Both the position numbers and the translations under genes were made by a program. From positions 1-64,000 of the forward strand of contig DATNPH010000060.1 of NCBI GenBank assembly GCA_036703315.1: a stretch of 64,000 bases of DNA, in the 5' to 3' direction. This document shows, piece after piece, positions 44,152 through 53,178 of this stretch. A model generated the notes under the pieces. That model did not search any database. It worked only from the letters and a program-made list of their open reading frames with translations, and was not told the DNA's origin. Source of the DNA: DATNPH01 sp036703315. GTDB lineage: Bacteria; Cyanobacteriota; Cyanobacteriia; Cyanobacteriales; Coleofasciculaceae. Positions within the stretch are counted from its first letter, which is position 1. The number at the start of each line of letters is the position of its first letter.

Positions 44152-44191
44152 TCAACAGGGAAGGCGAGGTACACCTCGCCTTCCCTGTTGA
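44152..44191. terminator. 19-bp perfect inverted repeat, terminator-like
   Basis: TCAACAGGGAAGGCGAGGT (44152-44170) and ACCTCGCCTTCCCTGTTGA (44173-44191) pair perfectly with a 2-nt loop. It lies downstream of the MBOAT/SGNH pair on the minus strand, followed there by TTGCAAGTTTT. Confidence 0.6.
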
Positions 44192-44275
44192 CCTTTTCTG
44201 CGCTAACCTGTACTGGTTTCCGGCGCGAAACTCAGGAAACTCTGACTCCTAACGTCTTAAATGATTAGCAGCTTA

Positions 44276-45460
44276 CTAGGAAGCAGATAAAGCCCCTGAT
44301 CCGCTCCGGTGAAAATGCTCGTTGATCAACTTCAGTACGGCTTCTGATATGGATTTGTTGGCACTCTCGGTGAAGTGTCCATCAGCAACAAAGTTGCTGA
44401 CATCAGTAGCTGGAGCAATATTATGGCTACTTACGTAGGGAATTGAATCCTTTTCTAAGGTCGGCTTTAGCGCCTGGAACAAATGGTCGTCATATCCCCG
44501 ATCATTCAGAATCAGCACAATTGGAAGTTTGCCATCACGTTTGACCATTGCGGCGAAATCGCTAACCATTGCCCTTAAAACCGGACTATCTGTTTGGGCA
44601 TTGAAGCCAGCTGAAGTATGAGTTTGACTTGTAATTGTTGTTTGATGGCGCTGTGCCCAAGCTCTGCGAATCAGACGTACTAGTACAGAATTATCTAGCC
44701 AATTGTGCTTGAACAGAAATGAGTTGTAGAATTCATCGCCTTGTTGCATCTGAGTGACAAATGCATCCCACTGTTGCTTGTCATGGAGGGCAGCACGGAG
44801 TTGAGCAAGCGATAGAATCTTTGGCCATATTGCCTTCAGTTTCCCGTCTTCCACCAAGTATCGTGGGTAGGTGTAAGGAGCAGGACCTTCAAACTGCCAA
44901 GTCATGCCGTTCATGGTTCTGAGAGCTTTGACGCTGGAAGCGAGGACTCCTAGAATTGCCACATCAGCTTGGAGGTTAGCCCGATCTAAATTGTAGGCGG
45001 CAAATGAGTAGTTAGGGGGAGCTGCGGGACCAGCGATCGCTCTGATCGCAAGCTTAGAATCCATCGCCTCCATTGCCTCGCCTACGTGATTTGAGAATGA
45101 CATGCCGTAGATGGCAACAAGCAAGTCTTTACCTGGAACACGGCTGACAGGTAGATTTAATTTTTTCCATAATTCTGGGTCCAACCAGCCAGCTACTGCC
45201 AGCGATGAACTCGATTCATCGGTGGAACCAACCATCCGTGCGAGTTTTCCCTCGACAGAGCGCCCATATTCAAAATAGGTGTTAAGTTGACCAGCAGAAG
45301 TTACGCGAGGGTCTGACGGATAGGGGAAGAGAAAGTTGATTGAAACGTCGAACACCACTAGGAACAACAGAATCCACAGTCCCGTCAAGACAGCCTTACT
45401 GATTCTTTTTTTGCTTGCAGGTGGCTTAGAACTGGGAATAGATAAACTGGGCAGGTGCAT
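44276..45460 (-). CDS. Membrane-anchored SGNH-like hydrolase/acetyltransferase partner of the MBOAT protein
   Basis: 394 residues. TM at about 24-46, then a periplasmic domain. GMSFSN (119-124) resembles the GxSxxx block I and FVADGHFTESANKSISEAV the DxxH block V of SGNH proteins, as in AlgJ/AlgX/PatB-type O-acetylation partners. The gene start overlaps the end of the MBOAT gene by 35 bp, so both are co-expressed. Inferred role: transfer of acyl groups onto an extracellular polysaccharide. Confidence 0.75.
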   Translation of the reverse strand: MHLPSLSIPSSKPPASKKRISKAVLTGLWILLFLVVFDVSINFLFPYPSDPRVTSAGQLNTYFEYGRSVEGKLARMVGSTDESSSSLAVAGWLDPELWKKLNLPVSRVPGKDLLVAIYGMSFSNHVGEAMEAMDSKLAIRAIAGPAAPPNYSFAAYNLDRANLQADVAILGVLASSVKALRTMNGMTWQFEGPAPYTYPRYLVEDGKLKAIWPKILSLAQLRAALHDKQQWDAFVTQMQQGDEFYNSFLFKHNWLDNSVLVRLIRRAWAQRHQTTITSQTHTSAGFNAQTDSPVLRAMVSDFAAMVKRDGKLPIVLILNDRGYDDHLFQALKPTLEKDSIPYVSSHNIAPATDVSNFVADGHFTESANKSISEAVLKLINEHFHRSGSGALSAS

Positions 45461-47078
45461 TGCTCTCTCCCATCAACACAATAATGATTAGTGCGGCGTA
45501 AACGGCTGCACGGGCAGGTACTGGATAGCGCAGCTTAAGATGCGAATTGGCCGTCAGGTATTCAACCACCTCATAGCCAATCAGGAGTGGAAGACCCAAC
45601 AATACAGGCAACGGTGGCTTTGGTACGCTGAGGGCGAAGTTTCCGAAATCGACAAACAGAATTTTTGTGAAGGTGATAATTTGTGCTAAGGAAGTGGCTC
45701 GGAACAATAGCCACCCGTAGCAAGTAAGGACAAAGAAGAAGAGAATTGTAACTAACCCTCTTAAGAATCCCCAACCCTTTTTGCTAGTCTGTTGTTTCTT
45801 ACCTTTGGGACCAAAGGCTCGATACACACACAGGAGTGCCCCCTGATAGAATCCCCACAGGACAAAGTTCCAGGCGGCTCCGTGCCACAGTCCACCCAGC
45901 ACCATCGTCGTCATCAGATTTTGATAGGTTCTGCTCTCGCCTTTACGGTTTCCACCGAGGGGGATATACAGGTAGTCTCGTAACCAAGTGGAAAGACTGA
46001 TGTGCCAACGACGCCAGAATTCACTGGGATCTTTTGAGAAATACGGCAGGTTGAAGTTGAGCATTAGTTCAATGCCGAACAATTTCGATACACCCCTAGC
46101 CATGTCAGAGTAGCCAGAGAAATCGCAGTAGATTTGAACAGCGTAGAGAAATGTTGCTACAACGACGTCAAGCCAGGAAACTGTTCCAGTAGTCCCGTAG
46201 ATGGCATTGACTGAACCCGCCACCCCGTCAGAAATCGCGACCTTCTTAAACAAGCCGAATAAGATCAGGAACACACCTTCGGCAGATTGCTTAAAACTTA
46301 GCTGGCGCGGATTCGAGAACTGAGGCAGTAACTCTGACGCCCGATCAATGGGGCCAGCAAGTAATGGCGGAAAATAAGCCAAGAAGAGAGCAAAGTCCGT
46401 AAATCGTTGCGCTGCCGACATCTTGCCCCGATAGATGTCAACTGTATAACTAATGGTTTTAAAGGTGTAGAACGAGATTCCTACAGGCAGAACAATGTTT
46501 AAGTGCAAGAGTTCAGCATTAATGCCAAACGCACGAATTGCTCCTTCAGCGCTGCTAATGAAGAAATTGAAGTACTTAAAGAAGCCGAGGAGTGCTAGGT
46601 TGGTGCATATACTAACCCACAGGAAAAACTTGCGTCGCCGTTTTTCCGGGAACGAAGTAAATCGTGGATAAAACAGGTTAGCAGCAGCTACCAGTGCTAG
46701 CGTCCCAAGTAGTACTAACCAGCCTGACAAAGAAGTAGGCAGAAGTTTTGCCCACTGCACAGATAGGTTTAGCGATGCTGCATTAAGCTGAACCGCACTC
46801 CATTGCAATGTAACGAATAAGAAGGCGGCGACTACGAGGAACCAAGAAGCAGTGCGGCGTTTTGCTCGCGTTAATCGACCTGTATCCATCATCGAGCCGC
46901 AGTAGAAGTCAACTGCCGTCGATAAGACGATCAGAAAAACGAACCGCACGTCCCAAGAGGCGTAAAAAACATAGCTGGCAATCAACAATGTCAAGTTTTG
47001 CCCACGCAAAGGCAGGAGGCGGTAGAGAAGATAGGTAATCCCAAAAAGGACTACAAATTCAATGCTGTTAAACGTCAT
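45426..47078 (-). CDS. MBOAT O-acyltransferase (AlgI-like)
   Basis: 550 residues, about eleven hydrophobic segments. The family motifs IYCDFSGYSDMARGVSKLFG, FWRRWHISLSTWLRDYLYIPLGGNR and LGGLWHGAAWNFVLWG (catalytic His) are all present. AlgI-type proteins move an acyl group across the inner membrane for alginate or cellulose acetylation. With the SGNH partner and the bcs genes this suggests O-acylation of the exopolysaccharide made here, by analogy to the wss acetylated-cellulose operon of pseudomonads. Confidence 0.94.
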   Translation of the reverse strand: MTFNSIEFVVLFGITYLLYRLLPLRGQNLTLLIASYVFYASWDVRFVFLIVLSTAVDFYCGSMMDTGRLTRAKRRTASWFLVVAAFLFVTLQWSAVQLNAASLNLSVQWAKLLPTSLSGWLVLLGTLALVAAANLFYPRFTSFPEKRRRKFFLWVSICTNLALLGFFKYFNFFISSAEGAIRAFGINAELLHLNIVLPVGISFYTFKTISYTVDIYRGKMSAAQRFTDFALFLAYFPPLLAGPIDRASELLPQFSNPRQLSFKQSAEGVFLILFGLFKKVAISDGVAGSVNAIYGTTGTVSWLDVVVATFLYAVQIYCDFSGYSDMARGVSKLFGIELMLNFNLPYFSKDPSEFWRRWHISLSTWLRDYLYIPLGGNRKGESRTYQNLMTTMVLGGLWHGAAWNFVLWGFYQGALLCVYRAFGPKGKKQQTSKKGWGFLRGLVTILFFFVLTCYGWLLFRATSLAQIITFTKILFVDFGNFALSVPKPPLPVLLGLPLLIGYEVVEYLTANSHLKLRYPVPARAAVYAALIIIVLMGESNAPAQFIYSQF

Positions 47079-47356
47079 TGATGCCTACCCTAGATGACTG
47101 AAGGAAAGTGTTGAAAATTCTGACTCTTCAGAATTTGAGGAGTCTAAACCCTTGAATCCCTAGAATTTTACTAAAGAGGTATTGGCTATCCCTAAGATTT
47201 TCTAAAATAAGATAGCGAGTTTTTCCTCCTAAACGACACTTTCAGGGAAAGGATTAGCCGCCAACATAACAAAGGCTACATATCGAAAAGAGGGCAGATC
47301 AAGTTTCGATATGTCCGGTTTGAAGTTAGATTCAGATATAGAAGGAGTTATGGTCT

Positions 47357-47468
47357 AATTTACGAGGAAGGTTAGCATGCCTGTGCAAGCAGTTGGTTTG
47401 TTAGCTGCTCGGACTTCCACTCCCAATACGGAATTTACGAGGAAGGTTAGCATGCCTGTGCAAGCAGT
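47357..47468 (+). repeat. 37-bp direct repeat carrying an RBS-like sequence and start codon
   Basis: Copies at 47357-47393 and 47432-47468 (75-bp offset, a whole number of codons) are identical and contain GAGGAAGG followed by ATGCCTGTGCAAGCAGT. Confidence 0.85.
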
Positions 47469-47535
47469 ACCTAATATTTTTCATAGCCTTCATCGAAACT
47501 TTATCGAAAACAGATTTATATTAACAAAGCTTTAA
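47377..47535 (+). CDS. Possible 52-aa peptide, duplicated start region
   Basis: ORF from ATG 47377, with GAGGAAGG upstream, encoding MPVQAVGLLAARTSTPN.. and repeating the MPVQAV start at codon 26, because the direct repeat is in frame. No known family; coding is uncertain. Confidence 0.25.
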   Translation: MPVQAVGLLAARTSTPNTEFTRKVSMPVQAVPNIFHSLHRNFIENRFILTKL

Positions 47536-47586
47536 TGTGCTCCTGGCAACCTACATTCCTTTTCCAAATAGTTACGTTTTGTAAGA

Positions 47587-47633
47587 AATAAACGCTGGTT
47601 AGGACGGAGTGGAAGTCCTAACCAGCGTTTATT
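47587..47633 (-). terminator. 19-bp perfect inverted repeat downstream of lepA
   Basis: AATAAACGCTGGTTAGGAC (47587-47605) and GTCCTAACCAGCGTTTATT (47615-47633) pair perfectly over a 9-nt loop, about 85 bp beyond the lepA stop on the minus strand. Confidence 0.65.
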
Positions 47634-47717
47634 GGCTAATTTGGTCGAATATAGCAATTGGGGAAAGAGATTAAGAACTCTCATCTCTTTCCTCTTCACC
47701 GTTCAGGAATTGAAATC

Positions 47718-49529
47718 CTACTGAGGATCGAGACGTAACACTGCCATAAATGCCTCTTGCGGAACATCTACGGTGCCAACCGATTTCATCCGCTTTTTAC
47801 CCTTCGCCTGCTTCTGAAGCAGTTTTTTCTTGCGGCTGATGTCGCCGCCGTAACACTTAGCTAGCACATCTTTGCGTAACGCTGGAATGTGTTCACTGGC
47901 AATAACTCGACTACCGATCGCCGCTTGGATAGGTATTTTAAATTGGTGACGGGGGATCAGTTCCTTGAGTTTTTCGACTAAGGCACGACCGACATGGTAC
48001 GCTTTGTCTCGGTGAACAATCATCGCCAGAGAATCAACTGGATCGGCGTTAATGAGAATATCTAGCTTCACAAGGGGGTTTTCTCTGTAGCCGATGAGAT
48101 GATACTCCATACTGGCATAACCACGAGAACGAGACTTTAACTGATCAAAAAAGTCTGTTACGACTTCTGCCAAGGGCAATTCATAAATCAATGTAGTCCG
48201 CCCTTGAGTTAAATACTTCATGTCTTTAAAAACGCCACGTCGATTTTGGCACAATTCCATCAGGGTACCGACGTAGACTTCGGGCGTAATCATCTCCACC
48301 TGAACATAGGGTTCTGCAATACTTTCCCGTTCGTTGGGTGCTGGTAGATTGCTGGGATTATCAATCTCGAAGACTTCACCCTTAACCGTGGTGACTTGAT
48401 ACACCACAGAAGGCGCAGTTGTGATTAAATCCAGATCATATTCTCGTTCCAGCCGCTCCTGCACGATTTCCATATGCAGCAAGCCCAAAAAGCCACAGCG
48501 AAACCCAAAGCCCATAGCGGTGGAGGTTTCCGGTTCGTAGTTTAGCGCTGCGTCATTTAGCTTGAGCTTCTCTAGGGCTTCCCGCAAATCTTCATATTGG
48601 TCAGCATCAATGGGGAATAAGCCGCAAAATACCATCGGCTTAGCTTCAGCGTAACCAGGTAAAGGCTCGTGTGCGGGTTTTGCTGCCAGGGTAATTGTGT
48701 CCCCAACACGAGCATCTTCTACAGCTTTAATCGCGGCAGCTAGGTAACCCACCTCACCCGCGTGCAGTTCCTCAATTTGGATTTGGGTGGGGGAAAGAAC
48801 GCCCAGTTCATCAATTTCGTACTCTTTTCTGGACGCCATCAAACGGATCTTGTCGCCTTTCCTGACAGTGCCATCCACGACCCGGAAATACACAATAACA
48901 CCCCGATAAGGGTCGTAGTAGCTGTCAAAAATCAATGCCCGTAGCGGCTGGTTTACGGTATCCGCTGGAGGAGGCACAAGATGCACAATGGATTCGAGAA
49001 TTTCGTCAATTCCGATACCTTCCTTTGCAGATGCCTTGATCGCTCCGCTACAATCGAGACCGATGATCTCCTCGATTTCGCTGATCACCCGTTCAGGTTC
49101 TGCTCCCGGCAAATCGATTTTATTTAAAACAGGGATAATTTCTAAATCGTGCTCAAGTGCTAAGTAAACGTTTGCAAGAGTCTGAGCCTCAACCCCCTGA
49201 GATGCATCTACGACCAACAAAGCTCCTTCACAGGCAACCAGCGATCGCGAAACTTCATAAGAAAAATCCACATGACCCGGAGTATCAATTAGATTAAGAA
49301 CGTACTGCTGACCATCACTAGCGGTGTAATTCATCCGAGCGGCTTGCAGCTTAATTGTAATGCCCCGCTCCCGTTCCAACTCCATGTTGTCGAGGAACTG
49401 TTCCTTCATCTCCCGGATATTTACCGTGCCAGTCGTCTGCAAAAGACGATCAGCTAAGGTAGATTTCCCGTGGTCAATGTGGGCGATGATTGAAAAATTA
49501 CGAATGTGAGAGACAGGAACGTCAGTCAT
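47718..49529 (-). CDS. lepA: Elongation factor 4 (LepA), back-translocating GTPase
   Basis: 603 residues from the ATG at 49529 (MTDVPVSHIRNFSIIAHIDHGKSTLADRLL), the normal cyanobacterial start; an upstream ATG at 49547 would add six residues. G-motifs: AHIDHGKST, DTPGH, NKID. The C-terminal LepA-specific domain ends PRHQFKIPIQAAIGSRVIAS and KCYGGDISRKKKLLQKQKxG-like (DISRKKKLLQKQAKGKKRM). It rescues stalled or mistranslocated ribosomes. Confidence 0.97.
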   Translation of the reverse strand: MTDVPVSHIRNFSIIAHIDHGKSTLADRLLQTTGTVNIREMKEQFLDNMELERERGITIKLQAARMNYTASDGQQYVLNLIDTPGHVDFSYEVSRSLVACEGALLVVDASQGVEAQTLANVYLALEHDLEIIPVLNKIDLPGAEPERVISEIEEIIGLDCSGAIKASAKEGIGIDEILESIVHLVPPPADTVNQPLRALIFDSYYDPYRGVIVYFRVVDGTVRKGDKIRLMASRKEYEIDELGVLSPTQIQIEELHAGEVGYLAAAIKAVEDARVGDTITLAAKPAHEPLPGYAEAKPMVFCGLFPIDADQYEDLREALEKLKLNDAALNYEPETSTAMGFGFRCGFLGLLHMEIVQERLEREYDLDLITTAPSVVYQVTTVKGEVFEIDNPSNLPAPNERESIAEPYVQVEMITPEVYVGTLMELCQNRRGVFKDMKYLTQGRTTLIYELPLAEVVTDFFDQLKSRSRGYASMEYHLIGYRENPLVKLDILINADPVDSLAMIVHRDKAYHVGRALVEKLKELIPRHQFKIPIQAAIGSRVIASEHIPALRKDVLAKCYGGDISRKKKLLQKQAKGKKRMKSVGTVDVPQEAFMAVLRLDPQ

Positions 49530-49740
49530 AGCTATCAGGAGTGACAAAAAACGACGGGAAAGCGAGAGTTTAGTAGCACTTAATGTATTTTAATGTTTCT
49601 GCTAGACAAAGCGGATGGCACTCTCAAGATAGAGGTAACGTCTAGCGTTACAAAAGATGACAGTCTTTTGCCTGTTAGCTAATCAAGAGCTGCTCATTGC
49701 TAATTATGTAAAATGAAGAGTGGGGAAACCAACACTGCTT

Positions 49741-49971
49741 ATGAATGATAATGCCGTACATAGAGAGCGTTCCGCTGACAAAGAAGAAATTTCTATCCAT
49801 TTGGATTCGGAGTTGCTAGATCAAATCAAGCACCTGACCAACGATCCGAGTAAGGTAATTGAAACAGCAATTCGTCAATGGCTCAGGGGCGAACGCGATC
49901 GGGATGATGAACTGACCCGTACCTTAGAGCGAAATCCGCCCGTACCGATGCGAGGCGAATGGAACGATTGA
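49741..49971 (+). CDS. Small ribbon-helix-helix-like regulator or antitoxin-like protein
   Basis: 76 residues from ATG 49741; a GTG at 49720 would add seven. ISIHLDSELLDQIKHLTNDPSKVIETAIRQWL has the strand-helix-helix pattern of RHH (CopG/MetJ-like) DNA-binding proteins, followed by a charged tail ending PPVPMRGEWND. No toxin gene is adjacent, so a simple regulator is as likely as an orphan antitoxin. Confidence 0.65.
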   Translation: MNDNAVHRERSADKEEISIHLDSELLDQIKHLTNDPSKVIETAIRQWLRGERDRDDELTRTLERNPPVPMRGEWND

Positions 49972-50102
49972 GCTAAAACAGGAAAAGAAGTCTTGCCATA
50001 GAAATTGTGGTGGGCGCTCTGAGTAGGGTTGCATTTACGCCTGATCATTTCATTGAATTCTGTCTTATCCTTTCGTAAATTGCAGCTTCCAGGTTTCTGC
50101 TG

Positions 50103-51863
50103 ATGACTGCTCCCGCTGATTTACAACGTCCTCGATCTGGGTATACCACTATGGAATCCACAACTGCACTAGGCAAGTCTAGCTTTTTGCAGGAGGTGGG
50201 GTCTGAGCTTGCGTTTACTCAGGATGCATCTGGTCAGTACCTCGGTTTTTATTGGCAAGACGCTGAGCGCTATGGTCTGACAATTGAGCAAGTAGTAGGA
50301 CTTCCCCTAACTGATACATTCTGTCCAGTCGCTCTTGAAGCATATCGAGAGCAAATCCAGCGGATTTTGGAGCAACGGACTCCCGAACGTTGTATCCATT
50401 CGTTTTGTTACCAAGGGCAATGCTTCCCGTTTGAGTTGGTTCTCAGTCCAGTTTTGGAAACTGATGGCAAGGTAACAAAAGTTATGGGGATGGGTTACCT
50501 GTTGCCAGAAGCATCAGTGCAAACGGTGATCGATTCTTTTGTGCCTATCAGTTTAGACCCCAATCAAAAACTGCTAACTCAGATTGCTCGGAAAATTCGT
50601 CGTAGTCTCGATCTTGATACCATTCGGCAAGAGACTGTAAAAAGTCTGGGGAAGGCACTCCAAGTCAGTCGTTGCCTTGTCTGTTCCTATAAACCAGATG
50701 ATTTGGAGGTAAAGGTAGAGGCGGAGTATTGTCAGGAAGCATTTGACTCAATGCTAGATAAAAAGTTGGCGCTGGAGTCGGAGCCTTACCTAAAACAAGC
50801 GATCTTGAGTCATGAACCTGTAGTGGTCGAACACATCCAGACCAGTAAGTTTGGGCAGCAATCGGTGCTGGTAGTGAGTACCTCTTATCAAGATGAGCCT
50901 AACGGATTGATCAGCTTACAACAGTGCGATCGCCGTCGGCAATGGAGTGATGCAGAAATTGAGTTGGTGCGAGAATTGGCTGAACAAGTCGGCACCGCGA
51001 TCGCTCACGGAACGCTGTACAAACAGCTAGAGCTAGCCAGCGAACGTGCCGAAGAAGCCTCTCGCCTCAAAAGCGAGTTTCTTGCCAATACATCCCATGA
51101 GCTGCGGACCCCTCTCAATGGCATGATTGGGTTTCTTAAACTCATCTTGGAAGGAATGGCAGACGACCCAGAGGAGCAACGGGAATTTATTCAAGAATCC
51201 CATCGCTCAGCTCTCCATCTGCTTGATATCATCAACGACATTCTAGATATTGCCAAAATTGAAGCTGGCAAAATGGAGCTGGAGATGAGTCCAGTTCGGC
51301 TCAGTGAACTGACGAATGATGTCAAGGACTTTACTCAGAATCTAGCAGAACAAAAGAATCTGAGCCTGAGTATCGAGCTACCTGCCACCCATGACGACGT
51401 AATTATGTATGGGAACTACCAACGACTATTACAGGTGATGTTAAACCTGGTGGGTAACGCCATCAAATTTACTCATGAAGGTGGCGTGACAATTAGTGCG
51501 GAAGTACTCAAGAAAAAAGTAACATTTAAAGATCAGGAACTACCTGGCATGGTAAAAGTCCGAGTGGCGGATACCGGCATCGGTGTTTCTCTGGATAAGC
51601 AAGACAAGCTCTTTCAATCGTTTAATCAAGTAGATGGTTCCCGGACTCGCCAATATGGTGGCACCGGTTTGGGATTGACAATCTCCCAAAAGCTTGTGGA
51701 AACGATGGGTGGCGTGGTCAATTTTTACAGTATGGGCGAAGGTCTAGGGTCAACCGTTACCTTTACAGTGCCGCTTTATCAAGAACCCGTGATGATTGCC
51801 AGTCAACCAACTGATTCGATTGAGCGATTAATGAATGCCTCCTCTGGGTCTGATGGATTTTAG
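50103..51863 (+). CDS. PAS/GAF sensor histidine kinase, soluble
   Basis: 586 residues, no membrane helix. A PAS-like N-terminal part (TQDASGQYLGFYWQDAERYGL), a GAF domain at about 165-300 (LTQIARKIRRSLDLDTIRQETVKSL, SLQQCDRRRQWSDAEIELV), then HisKA with H332 in ANTSHELRTPLNGMIGF and HATPase motifs NLVGNAIKF, ADTGIGVS and YGGTGLGLTIS. No receiver domain. Signal unknown. Confidence 0.92.
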   Translation: MTAPADLQRPRSGYTTMESTTALGKSSFLQEVGSELAFTQDASGQYLGFYWQDAERYGLTIEQVVGLPLTDTFCPVALEAYREQIQRILEQRTPERCIHSFCYQGQCFPFELVLSPVLETDGKVTKVMGMGYLLPEASVQTVIDSFVPISLDPNQKLLTQIARKIRRSLDLDTIRQETVKSLGKALQVSRCLVCSYKPDDLEVKVEAEYCQEAFDSMLDKKLALESEPYLKQAILSHEPVVVEHIQTSKFGQQSVLVVSTSYQDEPNGLISLQQCDRRRQWSDAEIELVRELAEQVGTAIAHGTLYKQLELASERAEEASRLKSEFLANTSHELRTPLNGMIGFLKLILEGMADDPEEQREFIQESHRSALHLLDIINDILDIAKIEAGKMELEMSPVRLSELTNDVKDFTQNLAEQKNLSLSIELPATHDDVIMYGNYQRLLQVMLNLVGNAIKFTHEGGVTISAEVLKKKVTFKDQELPGMVKVRVADTGIGVSLDKQDKLFQSFNQVDGSRTRQYGGTGLGLTISQKLVETMGGVVNFYSMGEGLGSTVTFTVPLYQEPVMIASQPTDSIERLMNASSGSDGF

Positions 51864-51953
51864 TTGGGGGTTTAAGACAAGCTAAGCCATGAACCTGCCT
51901 GTAATAGTCAGGGAATATTTTTAAACTAGAGAGGTTGATTGAACAAAGAGTTT

Positions 51954-52604
51954 ATGACAGAGCAAAAAAGCGCTCGCGAGTTGTTTAAGGCAGCCTACGA
52001 AAACCGCTACACCTGGGATGAAAACTTTCCTGGCTATAGTGCTGACATCGAAATTAAGCAAGGTGATGAAGTCTACACAGGGAAAGTCCGTATTAAGGGT
52101 GACCTCAGTGTCGAAGTGACTGGCTTGGAAGACGAAAAAGTGCAAGAAAGTGTCTATAACCAGATGCGGGACATCGTGACGCACCGCAAACGGACACCCT
52201 TTGAGAAGGCTCATGGGAAAAGCGAGTTTAACCTAGGTGAAGAAGATTCTACAGGAGCTGTGGAAATTCTCGTTAAAGGCGATGCAATGGGGTCTAACTA
52301 CAAAGTCAGAGGCACCGAAATCTCCCAGGTGAGTCGGGTGATGGGACCGATGGGGTTCACGATTAATACCAACAAAAGCCTGGATACGGGGGAAGGCTAT
52401 ATTTCAGAGGGCTACAACGCTATTTTCCGTAATCCTAAAACGGGTGAGCTGACGGCTAAACGGGAGTTTGAGGATATATTCGAAAAAGTCGGCGACTACT
52501 ATGTCATGACTCGTCAAGTCGTTCATGCGATCGACAAAGATAAACAGACGACCACCGAATTCAACTTTTCGAATATCAAGCTACTAGAACCGGCAGCCGT
52601 TTAA
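51954..52604 (+). CDS. DUF3386 family protein
   Basis: 216 residues from ATG 51954 (MTEQKSARELFKAAYENRYTW); a TTG at 51939 is in frame but less likely. GYSADIEIKQG, RTPFEKAHGKSEFNLGEED and VGDYYVMTRQVVHAI are family features of this cyanobacterial/plant-type DUF. Function unknown. Confidence 0.85.
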   Translation: MTEQKSARELFKAAYENRYTWDENFPGYSADIEIKQGDEVYTGKVRIKGDLSVEVTGLEDEKVQESVYNQMRDIVTHRKRTPFEKAHGKSEFNLGEEDSTGAVEILVKGDAMGSNYKVRGTEISQVSRVMGPMGFTINTNKSLDTGEGYISEGYNAIFRNPKTGELTAKREFEDIFEKVGDYYVMTRQVVHAIDKDKQTTTEFNFSNIKLLEPAAV

Positions 52605-52694
52605 CCTTTCGGGATGACGCATAATTTTGGCTTTACCTGAGAACGCTAGGATAAACACATTGCGATCAAATACAAAAATCACAAAAGGAGAATT

Positions 52695-52937
52695 ATGTCT
52701 CAAACGTTGGCACTAACTCCTGAGAACGTCGAAACAGTTTTGGATGAAATGCGTCCTTACCTGATGGCTGATGGTGGGAATGTCGAGCTAGTTGAGTTAG
52801 ACGGGCCTGTTGTCAAACTCCGACTTCAAGGCGCTTGCGGATCTTGCCCCAGCTCAACCATGACTCTAAGAATGGGTATTGAACGACGCTTACGCGAATA
52901 TATACCTGAAATCGCAGAAGTTGAGCAAGTGATATAA
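52695..52937 (+). CDS. NifU-type (Nfu) iron-sulfur scaffold protein
   Basis: 80 residues, a stand-alone Nfu domain. LDEMRPYLMADGGNVELV and GACGSCPSSTMTLRMGIE are signatures; Cys48 and Cys51 (CxxC) bind a transient [4Fe-4S] or [2Fe-2S] cluster for delivery to targets. In cyanobacteria such NfuA proteins are major cluster donors for photosystem I. AAAGGAG RBS precedes the ATG. Confidence 0.95.
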   Translation: MSQTLALTPENVETVLDEMRPYLMADGGNVELVELDGPVVKLRLQGACGSCPSSTMTLRMGIERRLREYIPEIAEVEQVI

Positions 52938-53178
52938 CACTCCAGAGTTAAGATTAAGCTCATCCCACGATTTTCAAGACGAGGGATGAAAGAGTCATTA
53001 GTTATTAGTCATTAGCGACTAAAGATTTAGGAATAATTAATAACTAATGATAGTGGCGGGGCGGCGGTTCCTCTCACTCCCAGAAGGAGTGGGCTTTCCG
53101 CCGCTTTCATTATGAGAAGATTACTGTGATCCACTTTAATTCTCTAACTCTTCACGCTCAACTTCTCACACTTAAAGT

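Larger units (their letters stand above)
47079..47717. other. Intergenic region with hairpins and a duplicated start region
   Basis: Holds the hairpin ACATATCGAAA/TTTCGATATGT (47279-47289, 47305-47315), the 37-bp direct repeat at 47357-47393 and 47432-47468, and the 19-bp inverted repeat at 47587-47633. Only a short ORF is present. Confidence 0.5.

Noticed and set aside
49720..49740. GTG start for the RHH protein
   Set aside because: No RBS at that position and ATG 49741 precedes the folded domain; kept as an alternative only.
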